A DNA stretch of 64,000 bases, from NCBI GenBank assembly GCA_913048465.1, contig CAJWVO010000003.1:1-64000 (forward strand), given 5' to 3'. Under the pieces are notes generated by a model that searched no databases, was not told where the DNA came from, and saw only the letters and a program-made list of their open reading frames with translations. Source of the DNA: an uncultured Nitrosomonadales bacterium. Lineage in GTDB: Bacteria; Pseudomonadota; Gammaproteobacteria; Burkholderiales; Methylophilaceae. Position numbers and translations under genes: made by a program. Below, piece after piece: positions 26,748 through 35,612 of this stretch; position 1 is the first letter of the stretch, and every line of letters starts with the position of its first letter.

Positions 26748-27738
26748 AGCCAAATACTTTAGGTTGAGTAAACTTTTCAATCAGAGGAACACAGATGTTC
26801 ATAAAAATTACAGCGAAAGCAATTCCATCAGGATAACCTCCATAGTTTCTTATAATTACTGTTATCAGACCTATTAAAATTCCAAAAATAATTTTACCTT
26901 TTAAAGTCGTTGGACTTGATACAGGATCTGTGATGATGAAGAATGCAGCAAGAAAAGTTGCTCCATTTAATAAATGAAACAGTGGAGACATGTATGTGTT
27001 TTGATCGTACAAATGAAGTAAGCCAGAAAAAATATAGATACTTAAGATAAGCGATAATGGTAAGTGCCATGTGATAACTTTTTTATAGACTAAAAATAAA
27101 CCACCAATAAAATAAAACATTGCAATCATCTGGTAAGGAGATAATATTGAAAATGAAATAGGTAAAACGTTAACCTCTTTTCCTAAAAATAAGGAGGTTT
27201 TAATTTGATCAAGAGGGGTCGCACTAACAATTGCATCATATGTTTCATTAATATTAGAAATAGAAAAAAACTGTGAAAATTGGATAAAGTTTCTAATTTC
27301 AAAACCATCAGATATTGGCCAATTAGTCATGATCTTGGGGAAAGAGATTAATAGGACTGCATAACCAATCATAGCGGGATTGAACGGATTGGATCCTATA
27401 CCACCGTAGGCATGTTTTGCCACAACAATTGAGAAAAAGATTCCAATCAGCAAAGTCCAAATAGGAATATTTGCTGGAACAGATATTATTAGTAACCACG
27501 CTGCTACAAAAGCTGAACCATCAAGTATAAATGGGCGAATGGGGTAGTTTCTTAGTTTTAAACAAATGGCCTCCATGAGTAAAGCAAATCCAATACCAAT
27601 AAATAAATTACCTAATATTTGATAACCAAAAAAACCAATTTGTAAGAAGAGTGCAGGCAAAAGACCAAGTATCACTGTAAACATTAACATGCTTACAGTT
27701 GATCTTTCTTTTATCGCAGGTGAATCAATAATTGCCAT
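26740..27738 (-). CDS. rnfD: Rnf electron transport complex subunit D
   Basis: RnfD is the large integral subunit homologous to NqrB, with about nine helices and a covalent FMN. Its length is 332 aa. Conserved features include SPAIKERSTVSMLMFTVILGLLPAL at the start, AKHAYGGIGSNPFNPAMIGYA, and LLNGATFLAAFFIITDPVSSP, where the threonine in GAT is the expected flavin attachment point. The start overlaps the rnfC stop by one base (TAATG), showing tight coupling. It sits fourth in the operon. Confidence 0.95.
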   Translation of the reverse strand: MAIIDSPAIKERSTVSMLMFTVILGLLPALFLQIGFFGYQILGNLFIGIGFALLMEAICLKLRNYPIRPFILDGSAFVAAWLLIISVPANIPIWTLLIGIFFSIVVAKHAYGGIGSNPFNPAMIGYAVLLISFPKIMTNWPISDGFEIRNFIQFSQFFSISNINETYDAIVSATPLDQIKTSLFLGKEVNVLPISFSILSPYQMIAMFYFIGGLFLVYKKVITWHLPLSLILSIYIFSGLLHLYDQNTYMSPLFHLLNGATFLAAFFIITDPVSSPTTLKGKIIFGILIGLITVIIRNYGGYPDGIAFAVIFMNICVPLIEKFTQPKVFGYE

Positions 27739-29249
27739 TATTTTTCTTTTTCCTCAATACGTTTCATTGCTTCTGCAATAGCTGCTTTTTTTTCTTCAAT
27801 TAATTTTTTCTTGTCACTATCGCTAGTTTGAGCTCGTCTTTGGGCGTTGCGCTCAGCACGTTCCTTTTTCTCTCGTTCGAGTCGATATAATCTAAACTCA
27901 TTTCTTTCCCTTGCAATATCAGCTACTTCTGAAGATTTGAGTTGATCTCGAATTTCACTTTTCGCAAAACGGTAATATTGTACTAATGGGATATTGCTTG
28001 GGCAAACATAGGAGCAACATCCACACTCGATACAATCAAATAATTTATAATCCTCAGTCAACTTTTCAAATTGCTTTGATTTCGCGTGCCAATATAATTC
28101 TTGTGGCTGAAGTTGGGCAGGACATACCTCAACACATTTTGTACATCTTATACAAGGCATTTCAAAAGTATCTTTAGCCTTCATTTCATCAGTGATGGCT
28201 AATAAACAATTCATCGCTTTAGTTACACTAACCTCAGTATGAGGAAGTTTAAATCCCATCATAGGCCCGCCCATTATAATTTCTTGATCTGATTTCCCTC
28301 CAGCATCCTTGATCAATTCTTGAATAGGAGTTCCTAGTAACACTTCATAGTTATTAGGTCGTTTTAGCGCTCCAGTCACCGTAACAATTCTACTGATTAC
28401 TGGTTCGCTATGATAAAAAAACCTCCCTATGGATATTAAAGTAGCTACATTAAAAACCTGTATACCAAAATCTACTGGCCGCTTTTCTTTTGAGATTTTT
28501 AATCCAAGCATCAAATAAATGAGTCTCTTTTCATCTCCACTTGGATAGACTGTGGGAACTACCTTGATAGATATATTTTTTGATTGACTTAAGGCAGATT
28601 TTAATTTTTCAATGGCTTTGGGTTTATTGTCTTCAATACCAATTATTGCATGAGGTATTTTGAGGATACCCATTGTAATCTGAATTCCTTCAATAAACTC
28701 TTTGGTTTTTTCCTGCATTGCCATATCATCGCATGTAATATACGGCTCGCATTCTGCGGCATTTACAATAAGAGTTTTGATATTGTTAGAATTTAATTTA
28801 ATGTGTGTTGGAAAGGTTGCGCCACCTAACCCAACAATACCAGAGGACTTCATTGTTTCATATAAAGTTTCAGTAGACAGGCTAGAGGGATCTATTTTAC
28901 TTCTTTTAATCCATTCATCTTTTCCATCGGTTTCAATGGTAATGCAAAGATCAGGTAGTCCTGATGGATGAGGTATTTTGTTAGATTCAATTGCAATTAC
29001 TGTGCCTGATGAAGAGGAGTGAGTTGCAGCTGAAATATTAGCGATAGGTTCAGCTAAAACTTGACCCTTTAAAACTTTATCTCCAATAGAAACTTTAATG
29101 TTTGGAACCTTACCAACATGTTGCCTAACAGGAATAATTAGTTTCTTTGGTATGGGTAATCTTTTGATTGGATTGAGTGTGGATATCGCCTTATGCCCAT
29201 TAGGTTTGATGCCTCCAAAAAATTTAAAAATCTTGTCAGTAAGTTCCAT
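27738..29249 (-). CDS. rnfC: Rnf electron transport complex subunit C
   Basis: RnfC is the soluble NADH-oxidising subunit with FMN and two [4Fe-4S] clusters. The domain order over 503 aa is an N-terminal barrel (KLIIPVRQHVGKVPNIKVSIGDKVLKGQVLA), the NADH/FMN region including GLGGATFPTH and NAAECEPYITCDD, and then cluster motifs CIRCTKCVEVCP and CIECGCCSYVCP. The C-terminal 60 residues form a highly charged Glu/Lys/Arg/Ala helix (REKKERAERNAQRRAQ...), the typical tail in gammaproteobacterial RnfC, here short. Three bases separate it from rnfB. Confidence 0.96.
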   Translation of the reverse strand: MELTDKIFKFFGGIKPNGHKAISTLNPIKRLPIPKKLIIPVRQHVGKVPNIKVSIGDKVLKGQVLAEPIANISAATHSSSSGTVIAIESNKIPHPSGLPDLCITIETDGKDEWIKRSKIDPSSLSTETLYETMKSSGIVGLGGATFPTHIKLNSNNIKTLIVNAAECEPYITCDDMAMQEKTKEFIEGIQITMGILKIPHAIIGIEDNKPKAIEKLKSALSQSKNISIKVVPTVYPSGDEKRLIYLMLGLKISKEKRPVDFGIQVFNVATLISIGRFFYHSEPVISRIVTVTGALKRPNNYEVLLGTPIQELIKDAGGKSDQEIIMGGPMMGFKLPHTEVSVTKAMNCLLAITDEMKAKDTFEMPCIRCTKCVEVCPAQLQPQELYWHAKSKQFEKLTEDYKLFDCIECGCCSYVCPSNIPLVQYYRFAKSEIRDQLKSSEVADIARERNEFRLYRLEREKKERAERNAQRRAQTSDSDKKKLIEEKKAAIAEAMKRIEEKEK

Positions 29250-29252
29250 AAA

Positions 29253-29804
29253 TTAATTCTGTTGTTTAATAGAGTGTATTGGATATTTCCACTTCCAATT
29301 ATCAGTTGTTTCAGGTATCTCAACCATGTCAATACAGTCAACAGGGCATGGTGGTAGACATAACTCACAACCTGTACATTCTTTTTCAACAATTGTATGC
29401 ATCTGTTTAGCTGCTCCAATGATTGCATCAACAGGACAAGCTTGGATGCATAAAGTGCAACCTATGCAGGTTGACTCATCAATAATTGCTATTGATTTCG
29501 GTTTAGTTACTCCGTGCTCTGCATTGAGAGGTTTATACTCTACTCCTAGTAAATCAGCTAACTTATGCACGCCATCATCACCACCGGGCGGACATTGATT
29601 AATATCTGCTTCACCATTCGCAATTGCTGTGGCATATGGCTTACATCCAGGATAACCACATTGTCCACATTGAGTTTGCGGAAGTATATTATCAATCTTA
29701 TCTATTATGGGATCACCATCAGTTTTTAATTTGATTGATGCGTAACCTAAGACTAGACCTATAAATGCTGTGATAGAAAGAATAATCAGAATTGCTGAAA
29801 TCAT
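29253..29804 (-). CDS. rnfB: Rnf electron transport complex subunit B
   Basis: RnfB is the iron-sulfur entry subunit for ferredoxin. An N-terminal transmembrane helix leads to the Fe-S domain with [13 protein letters not shown], and then two ferredoxin-type motifs, [16 protein letters not shown] and [16 protein letters not shown]. The length is 183 aa, without the long C-terminal extension of some clostridial RnfB proteins. It shares an ATGA overlap with rnfA. Three tetranuclear clusters are predicted from the cysteine count. Confidence 0.96.
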   Translation of the reverse strand: MISAILIILSITAFIGLVLGYASIKLKTDGDPIIDKIDNILPQTQCGQCGYPGCKPYATAIANGEADINQCPPGGDDGVHKLADLLGVEYKPLNAEHGVTKPKSIAIIDESTCIGCTLCIQACPVDAIIGAAKQMHTIVEKECTGCELCLPPCPVDCIDMVEIPETTDNWKWKYPIHSIKQQN

Positions 29805-30382
29805 AATCTATCGAGCCCTATAAAACCCATGAAAGATAGACTCATTAAGCCTGCAGTTAGCATGGCAATAGCACTACCTTTCATTGCCTGTGGTGTATTA
29901 GCACCTTCAAACTTTTCGCGCAATGAGGCGAATAGAATAAGTACAAAAGAAAAACCTAGAGCTCCACCAAGTCCAAAAATTGCAGCTTCTAGCAAATTAT
30001 GACTGAGTTGCGCATTTAACAAGGGAATTCCAAGAACAGCACAGTTGGTTGTTATTAGCGGAAGAAAAATTCCTAGAACTCTATATAAATATGGATAGTT
30101 CTTTTCCATTACCATTTCAGTAAATTGAACTACTGCAGCAATGACAACGATAAAGGAGATCGTTCTTAAATATTCTAAATTATATGGAACAAGCAAAAAA
30201 TAGTTTATCAGCCAGCTTGTTATAGATCCGATTGTAAGAACAAAGGCTGTTGCTGCTGACATACTGATGGACGTATCAAGTTTTTTTGATACACCCATGA
30301 ATGGACACAATCCCAGTATTTTTGTTAACACAATATTGTTAACAAAGACAACACTAATGATGATTAGTAAGTATTCTGTCAT
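29801..30382 (-). CDS. rnfA: Rnf electron transport complex subunit A
   Basis: RnfA is the six-helix integral subunit paired with RnfE. Its length is 193 aa. The N-terminal [20 protein letters not shown] and the later [18 protein letters not shown] are diagnostic. It is the first gene of the rnfABCDGE-nth operon, so the operon promoter should lie in the 176-bp divergent gap shared with dapA. In SoxR-containing bacteria the homologous Rsx complex re-reduces SoxR; no soxR is visible here. Confidence 0.96.
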   Translation of the reverse strand: MTEYLLIIISVVFVNNIVLTKILGLCPFMGVSKKLDTSISMSAATAFVLTIGSITSWLINYFLLVPYNLEYLRTISFIVVIAAVVQFTEMVMEKNYPYLYRVLGIFLPLITTNCAVLGIPLLNAQLSHNLLEAAIFGLGGALGFSFVLILFASLREKFEGANTPQAMKGSAIAMLTAGLMSLSFMGFIGLDRL

Positions 30383-30558
30383 TGAAGTTAATTATATTAT
30401 TTAAAATAAAAAGCTACCGAAAATATAACGCATTATTTATATAATTAAAAAGAATATAAATTAATTTGATTATAACTTTTGAATATATAAAAATTTATTT
30501 AGATCATACCTTAAATCAAGTAAAATATTACGTAATTTGTATATTTCCATTTTATGAC
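30383..30558. other. Divergent intergenic region between rnfA and dapA
   Basis: This 176-bp, very AT-rich gap is one of the longest non-coding stretches in the window and must hold promoters for both rnfA (minus) and dapA (plus). Several TATAAT-like hexamers occur, too many to choose between by eye. The ORF-track dapA extension (30466-30558) translates part of it but does not resemble the DapA family, so I treat it as non-coding. Confidence 0.5.
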
Positions 30559-31416
30559 ATGTTAAAAGGCAGTTTTGTTGCAATCGTTACTCCAATGTTT
30601 GAGGAGGGTACTATTGATTATGAATCATTACGAAAACTAATTGATTTTCATTGCGAGAATAATTCAGATGGTATCGTTATTGTTGGAACCTCTGGAGAAT
30701 CGCCAACGATTACATTTGAAGAACATACCAATTTAATAAAAGAAACGATCGAATACGTTGCCAAAAGATTACCAGTTATTGCAGGAACAGGAGCAAATTC
30801 TACGGAAGAGGCGGTTTTTTTAACAAAATCGGCAAATGAGCTTGGTGCTGATGCAGCGCTCATTGTAGCTCCATACTACAATAAACCTCCTCAAGAGGGC
30901 TTATATCAACATTTTAAGAAAATTAATGATGAGGTCGATATACCTCAAATTTTATATAATGTTCCATCAAGAACTTGCTCTGATCTTCATAACGAAACAG
31001 TGCTTGAGTTATCAAAATTAAAAAATATTGTTGGTATAAAAGATGCGACAGGTGATTTAGCGAGGATTAGGGCTCTTATAAAAGTTATACCTGAGGATTT
31101 TTTATTTTTTAGTGGAGATGATGCTACTGCGTGTAAATTTTTAGAGTTGGGCGGTCATGGTGTAATTTCTGTTACTGCAAATATTAAACCAAGAGAAATG
31201 AGTTCAATTTGTCACTTAAATGCAATAGGTCAGTTTAAAGAGGCGGCCGATATAAACGAAGAAATAAAAGAGCTTCATGAAATCTTATTTGTCGAATCTA
31301 ACCCAATTCCTGTAAAGTATCTCTTAAATAAGATGGGATTAATAAATTCAGGTATTCGATTACCTTTAATTCCATTAAATTCTTCTCATCATAAATTATT
31401 TGAAAAATATGTTTAG
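30559..31416 (+). CDS. dapA: 4-hydroxy-tetrahydrodipicolinate synthase DapA
   Basis: DapA condenses pyruvate with aspartate semialdehyde on the way to lysine and meso-diaminopimelate. The start is ATG 30559, giving MLKGSFVAIVTPMFEEG as in the family; the ORF track's 31 extra residues are unrelated. Catalytic residues are visible: Tyr in LYNVPSRTCSDL and the Schiff-base lysine in VGIKDATGDLARI; the TSGES motif is intact. Length is 285 aa. It overlaps bamC by 8 bases, reproducing the dapA-bamC order of E. coli. LysC in this window supplies the same pathway. Confidence 0.97.
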   Translation: MLKGSFVAIVTPMFEEGTIDYESLRKLIDFHCENNSDGIVIVGTSGESPTITFEEHTNLIKETIEYVAKRLPVIAGTGANSTEEAVFLTKSANELGADAALIVAPYYNKPPQEGLYQHFKKINDEVDIPQILYNVPSRTCSDLHNETVLELSKLKNIVGIKDATGDLARIRALIKVIPEDFLFFSGDDATACKFLELGGHGVISVTANIKPREMSSICHLNAIGQFKEAADINEEIKELHEILFVESNPIPVKYLLNKMGLINSGIRLPLIPLNSSHHKLFEKYV

Positions 31417-32776
31417 ATATTTATTATATTTTATAACTTTTATACTTTTTGGTTGTTCAACTATTGAAGAATTACCTATTATTGATAAAGTTACCCAGCC
31501 TGATTATGTAAGTTCAAAAAAAGCAAAAAAATTAGAAGTTCCTCCTGATTTAGATGATTTAGATGCATCAAATAAATATTCAATTAAAGGTGAGCCAACA
31601 TCATTAAAAAAATATCAAAATAAGGATCAGCAAAAAGAAGTTGAAAGAATAATAAATGAAAAAAAAGCAAAAATTAAAGTTGTAAAATCAGGCTCTATGC
31701 GTTGGCTCGTAATTCCAGCAAGACAAAAGGAAGTATGGCCAGTTGTTGAAAGTTTTTGGGAGGATATGGGCTTTGATGTATCAGCTTCAAAGCGATCAGG
31801 GATAATTGAAACTAAATGGATTGCAGAATCAGACCTTAAGAAAGATGAAGGGGTATTAGGTAAATTTGACGCTTGGTTGGATGCTCTATCAAATACTGGT
31901 TCTCGTAGAAAATTTAGAACTAGAATAGAAGATGGAGTTGAAGATGGAACTACAGAGGTTTATTTATCTCAACGAACCTTACAAAAAGGTTTAGATGATC
32001 ATCTTGAGAGAAAATCAAAACATTATGAGGGAACTGTAAATCCCGACACGGTTTATAAAATTCAAGAGTACAAAGCTGATAAGTCTGAAAAAGATACAGA
32101 GATAATTAGCAACTTCAAAGAAGATGATCTTGAGATTCAATATGAGCTTTTACGACGTCTAATGGTTAAGCTTGGCACTAGCGACTTAACAGCGAGAGAG
32201 ACTCTTGATCAAGCAGTTGAAATTAAAAATGCTGAATTAATTAATCAAGATGATTCCAAATATATAAAATTAAATGACAACTATAGCAGATCATGGAGAA
32301 GACTTAGTCTTGCTATCGATATGGTTGGATTTTTAGTGGAAGATAAAAATCGTTCGGATGGTATTTTTTATATCAAGTATTCAAACTTAGAAATTGATGA
32401 AGATGGAAAAAAACCAAAAAAGAAAAAAGGTCTAATTAGCAAATTAGCTTTTTGGCAAGATGATGATGTTGATAATAAAGAAGATCCGGAGGGTCAAGAA
32501 ATGTACCGAAAAGAAATTGAAGGTGATGATTCCGAGGGTGATATGACAGCTAAATCAAATAAAACATGGTCTGAAAAAAGTTGGTCAGAAAAATTTTCTT
32601 TCTGGGGCGATGATGAAGAAGAGAATGTACCTGAGGGAGAAAAAAGATTCAGAGTAAGAATTGTTGAAATTGATGATGGCACGAAAGTTTATATAGATTA
32701 TCCAAATGAGTCTTTAAATAAAACAAAAACTGCACAATCAATCATTAACATTCTTTATGATTACTTAAAAACATAG
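31409..32776 (+). CDS. bamC: Outer-membrane assembly lipoprotein BamC, with two acidic insertions
   Basis: BamC is a lipoprotein of the BAM complex that folds outer-membrane proteins. I use ATG 31409 (MFRYLLYF); the lipobox ILFGCS puts the lipidated cysteine near residue 16. An unstructured N-terminal segment (VTQPDYVSSKKAKKLEVPPDL) that contacts BamD in E. coli is recognisable, then the first helix-grip domain (MRWLVIPARQKEVWPVVESF). The C-terminal domain is interrupted by a long low-complexity acidic/lysine stretch with two similar copies, KLAFWQDDD near residue 345 and KFSFWGDDE near 396. Length of 455 aa is well above the 344 of E. coli. It follows dapA. Confidence 0.88.
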   Translation: MFRYLLYFITFILFGCSTIEELPIIDKVTQPDYVSSKKAKKLEVPPDLDDLDASNKYSIKGEPTSLKKYQNKDQQKEVERIINEKKAKIKVVKSGSMRWLVIPARQKEVWPVVESFWEDMGFDVSASKRSGIIETKWIAESDLKKDEGVLGKFDAWLDALSNTGSRRKFRTRIEDGVEDGTTEVYLSQRTLQKGLDDHLERKSKHYEGTVNPDTVYKIQEYKADKSEKDTEIISNFKEDDLEIQYELLRRLMVKLGTSDLTARETLDQAVEIKNAELINQDDSKYIKLNDNYSRSWRRLSLAIDMVGFLVEDKNRSDGIFYIKYSNLEIDEDGKKPKKKKGLISKLAFWQDDDVDNKEDPEGQEMYRKEIEGDDSEGDMTAKSNKTWSEKSWSEKFSFWGDDEEENVPEGEKRFRVRIVEIDDGTKVYIDYPNESLNKTKTAQSIINILYDYLKT

Positions 32777-32780
32777 AATA

Positions 32781-33533
32781 ATGTTTTCTTTTGCATCTTT
32801 GGGAAGTGGTAGCGAAGGCAATTCTTTTTTAGTTAAAACTGATAAAACCATCGTTATGGTGGATTGTGGCTTCAATTACAAAGAAACAGAAAATAGACTG
32901 TCAGGCCTAAATCTTACTTTTTCAGATATTGACCATATTTTAATCACACATGAACATGAAGATCACATAAGAGCAATTAAGATGATTATCAAGAAAGAGA
33001 ATATTCAAATAAGTTGTTCTTATGGTACAGCAAAAAAAATTGGAATTGTTGATGAGGTTAATATAATAATCCCTGGCATTACATTACAAGAAAATGATCT
33101 TCAGATTGAAGTCGTTCCTGTTCCTCATGATGCACGCGAACCATGTCATTACATTTTTAAAAAAGACGCGTTAAAAATTGGAATAATTACAGATTTTGGA
33201 TCATTAACTCCTAAAATTATTGAATCTTATTCTAATTTAAATTATTTGGTTCTAGAGGCAAATCATGATGCAAGCTTGCTAATGCAATCCTCCTATCCTA
33301 CAAGTTTAAAGAATAGGATTAATGGCAAATTAGGCCATGCAAACAATGATTTAACATTTGAATTAATTTCTAAAATAAATAAAGAAAAATTAAAAAAAAT
33401 TGTATTTTGTCACTTGAGTAAATTAAATAATCAAAAAGAGATTATTAAGAATACAGTCAAAGAGTACTTTAATGAATTTCAATGTGAGTTTATAAGTCAA
33501 GAGAATATATTTAATTGGTCTGAAATTAAATAA
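32781..33533 (+). CDS. Metallo-beta-lactamase-fold hydrolase (YycJ/WalJ-like)
   Basis: A 250-aa cytoplasmic hydrolase. It begins FASLGSGSEGNSFLV, as in the YycJ/WalJ exonuclease-like group, and contains the metal motif ITHEHEDHIRA (HxHxDH, about residues 57-62), VPHDAREP, GIITDFGS, LEANHD and KLGHANNDLT. Two metal ions and a phosphodiester or other ester substrate are expected; related Gram-positive proteins act on DNA ends. It lies 4 bases after bamC and its 3' end overlaps the convergent roxA-like gene by 8 bases. Exact substrate unknown. Confidence 0.85.
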   Translation: MFSFASLGSGSEGNSFLVKTDKTIVMVDCGFNYKETENRLSGLNLTFSDIDHILITHEHEDHIRAIKMIIKKENIQISCSYGTAKKIGIVDEVNIIIPGITLQENDLQIEVVPVPHDAREPCHYIFKKDALKIGIITDFGSLTPKIIESYSNLNYLVLEANHDASLLMQSSYPTSLKNRINGKLGHANNDLTFELISKINKEKLKKIVFCHLSKLNNQKEIIKNTVKEYFNEFQCEFISQENIFNWSEIK

Positions 33534-34566
33534 CAAATTTTCTTTTAAATACAATATATTCGTTTTTGTATAGTTTATATAAAAGCAAAATAGATTTGTT
33601 ATCTAAATTTTTAGCCTGCATAGTTGACTCATTGAAAAATTTTCTGATTTCTTTCATTGAGTTAGTTTCAATATCAATTTTAATTCCATTCATATAAAAA
33701 TTTTTACCAAAAAATAATGCCCTTGTCTTTTGATTTAAAAAAAGAGGCATTCTTTTTAATTGCTCTTTAAATTTTTTTAAGCTTATAACTTTTGCTTTAA
33801 ATAACTCTAAATCAACGCTTGAAAAATAAATACCTATAAATTCATCTAGAATTATTGGTTTACAGTCTAAGTGGCGAATAAAAAAATCTTTAATATCATT
33901 TGGTATTAATGCCTTTTGTTTCGAAAAAGTTTTATTTTGAAAAAAAATTGTTGAATTTTGATCTAACTTATCAAACATATAGTCATTAAAAATTTCTTTT
34001 AAATTTAAAGAGTCAGGAGATCTAAATCCAACCGAATAGGTATTGCATATTTCAGATTGACTGACCCCATAATGATCAATCCCTGGAGGAACATACAGAA
34101 CATCTCCTTCTTTGGCAGTATATAAAAATACTTTTTTATTTTCATAAATTTTCCAGTTCTTAATTCCCTTTCCCTGAATTAAAAAAACACTGTAATTATC
34201 CTTATGCTTTCCAACTGATCCTTTTAAACTGGATATAGAGATCATGACATCATCTATCAAATATTGTGGAATAAAATCAAATAAATTTTTTATATCAAAA
34301 GAAAGCTGATGAATATAATTTGTTTTAAAGAAGAGCTTACTTCTTGGAGTATTTACATTTAGTTTTTTTTTAATATTGGTGAAATTAATGTATTTTTTTC
34401 CATCTTTTAAAAAAATTTTCTTATTTAAAAATTTTGTGGATGTTAATTTTAAATCATCGAGATCAACAAAGTCATCATTAAAATTTTTTATTCCACCAGG
34501 AAGAAAAAAATGTTTTTTGCCCCAATAATTTTTAGTGAAGGATTTTTTGTTCAATATTAATTTCAT
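33526..34566 (-). CDS. JmjC-type ribosomal oxygenase, RoxA/YcfD-like
   Basis: A 346-aa Fe(II)/2-oxoglutarate oxygenase of the YcfD/RoxA group, which hydroxylates an arginine (Arg81 in E. coli) of ribosomal protein L16. The cupin core matches: SSLKGSVGKHKDNYSVFLIQGKGIKNWKI supplies the HxD iron ligands and VLYVPPGIDHYGVS the distal histidine, followed by TYSVGFRSPDSLNL. N-terminal FTKNYWGKKHFFLPGG is the typical opening. The C-terminal half is lysine-rich and diverged, matching the winged-helix part of the family. It is divergent from pyrD with 38 bp between, and convergent with the MBL gene. L16 as substrate is inferred from family. Confidence 0.8.
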   Translation of the reverse strand: MKLILNKKSFTKNYWGKKHFFLPGGIKNFNDDFVDLDDLKLTSTKFLNKKIFLKDGKKYINFTNIKKKLNVNTPRSKLFFKTNYIHQLSFDIKNLFDFIPQYLIDDVMISISSLKGSVGKHKDNYSVFLIQGKGIKNWKIYENKKVFLYTAKEGDVLYVPPGIDHYGVSQSEICNTYSVGFRSPDSLNLKEIFNDYMFDKLDQNSTIFFQNKTFSKQKALIPNDIKDFFIRHLDCKPIILDEFIGIYFSSVDLELFKAKVISLKKFKEQLKRMPLFLNQKTRALFFGKNFYMNGIKIDIETNSMKEIRKFFNESTMQAKNLDNKSILLLYKLYKNEYIVFKRKFVI

Positions 34567-34604
34567 AAGTTTATTTTAGATTACTTTAAAGATAGAATGT
34601 TGTT

Positions 34605-35612
34605 ATGTTATATCGCATCTTCCGATCAGTCATATTTCTGTTACCTCCTGAATTTTCTCATCATTTCATTTTAAAAATCTTGAAATTTCTTAATTTTTTT
34701 TCACTTTTGAAAGTAAAAGATATAAAAAATGAAAAGCCAATTTTTATCAAGGGATTAAATTTCAAAAATAGGGTAGGTTTGGCTGCTGGTTTCGATAAGA
34801 ATGCAGAGCATATGCAAACATTTGAAAATCTTGGATTTGGTTTTTTAGAAATAGGTACTGTTACCCCCAAACCACAGCCTGGTAATAAAAAACCTAGGAT
34901 TTTTAGAGATCCCACAAGTAAAGCTCTCATTAATTCTTTTGGTTTTAATAATGTTGGTATTTATAAGTTTATTGATAATATTAAAAAATCAGAAATAAAT
35001 CTTGTAATTGGCATAAATATTGGAAAAAATGCTTTAACTCCATATGAGGATTCCATAAATGACTATATAGCATGTATGAGAGAAGCATACATATATGCAG
35101 ATTATTTAACGGTGAATATATCTTCTCCTAATACCAAAAACTTAAGGGATCTTCATAATCTCTCGGATTTAAGAATATTTATAAAAAGTTTAATGATAGA
35201 AAAAAATAAGTTGCAAAAAAAAATGAATAAGTCTGTGCCCATTTTTTTAAAACTATCGCCAGATATTGAAGAATCAAAAATTAAACCAATCATTGACTTA
35301 CTCATTGCCAATAACATTGATGGTGTTATCGTCACTAATACTACAATTGATAAGTCAAAAATATCTAAGCCCTATCAGCATCTTCCGGGGGGTGTATCAG
35401 GAGCACCTTTAAAAATAAAATCAGAACAAATGTTATCAACAATTAAAAAAATATCTAAAAATAAACTCTTAATTATTAGTGTTGGGGGAATTATGACTGC
35501 TGATGATGCATTAAAAAGAATTAGAATGGGAGCTGATTTAGTTCAAATATATACCGGTCTCATTTATCAAGGACCATCTTTAGTCAATGAAATTCGTCAA
35601 AAGTTATCATAG
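34605..35612 (+). CDS. pyrD: Dihydroorotate dehydrogenase (quinone), class 2
   Basis: PyrD oxidises dihydroorotate to orotate and passes electrons to quinone. It is a class 2 enzyme: an N-terminal membrane-associating helical segment (FRSVIFLLPPEFSHHFILKIL) precedes the FMN barrel. AAGFDKNAEHMQTFENLGFGFLEIGTVTPKPQPGN, SFGFNNVG, NISSPNTKNLRDLH (active-site serine region), VTNTTIDKS and GVSGAPLK are all present. Length 335 aa. Its 3' end may overlap the GST gene by 26 bases if that gene starts at 35587. Confidence 0.96.
   Translation: MLYRIFRSVIFLLPPEFSHHFILKILKFLNFFSLLKVKDIKNEKPIFIKGLNFKNRVGLAAGFDKNAEHMQTFENLGFGFLEIGTVTPKPQPGNKKPRIFRDPTSKALINSFGFNNVGIYKFIDNIKKSEINLVIGINIGKNALTPYEDSINDYIACMREAYIYADYLTVNISSPNTKNLRDLHNLSDLRIFIKSLMIEKNKLQKKMNKSVPIFLKLSPDIEESKIKPIIDLLIANNIDGVIVTNTTIDKSKISKPYQHLPGGVSGAPLKIKSEQMLSTIKKISKNKLLIISVGGIMTADDALKRIRMGADLVQIYTGLIYQGPSLVNEIRQKLS

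Noticed and set aside
30466-30558. N-terminal 31-residue extension of DapA given by the ORF track
   Set aside because: The extension is unlike any DapA and reads through AT-rich promoter-like DNA; MLKGSFVAIVTPM at 30559 is the family start.
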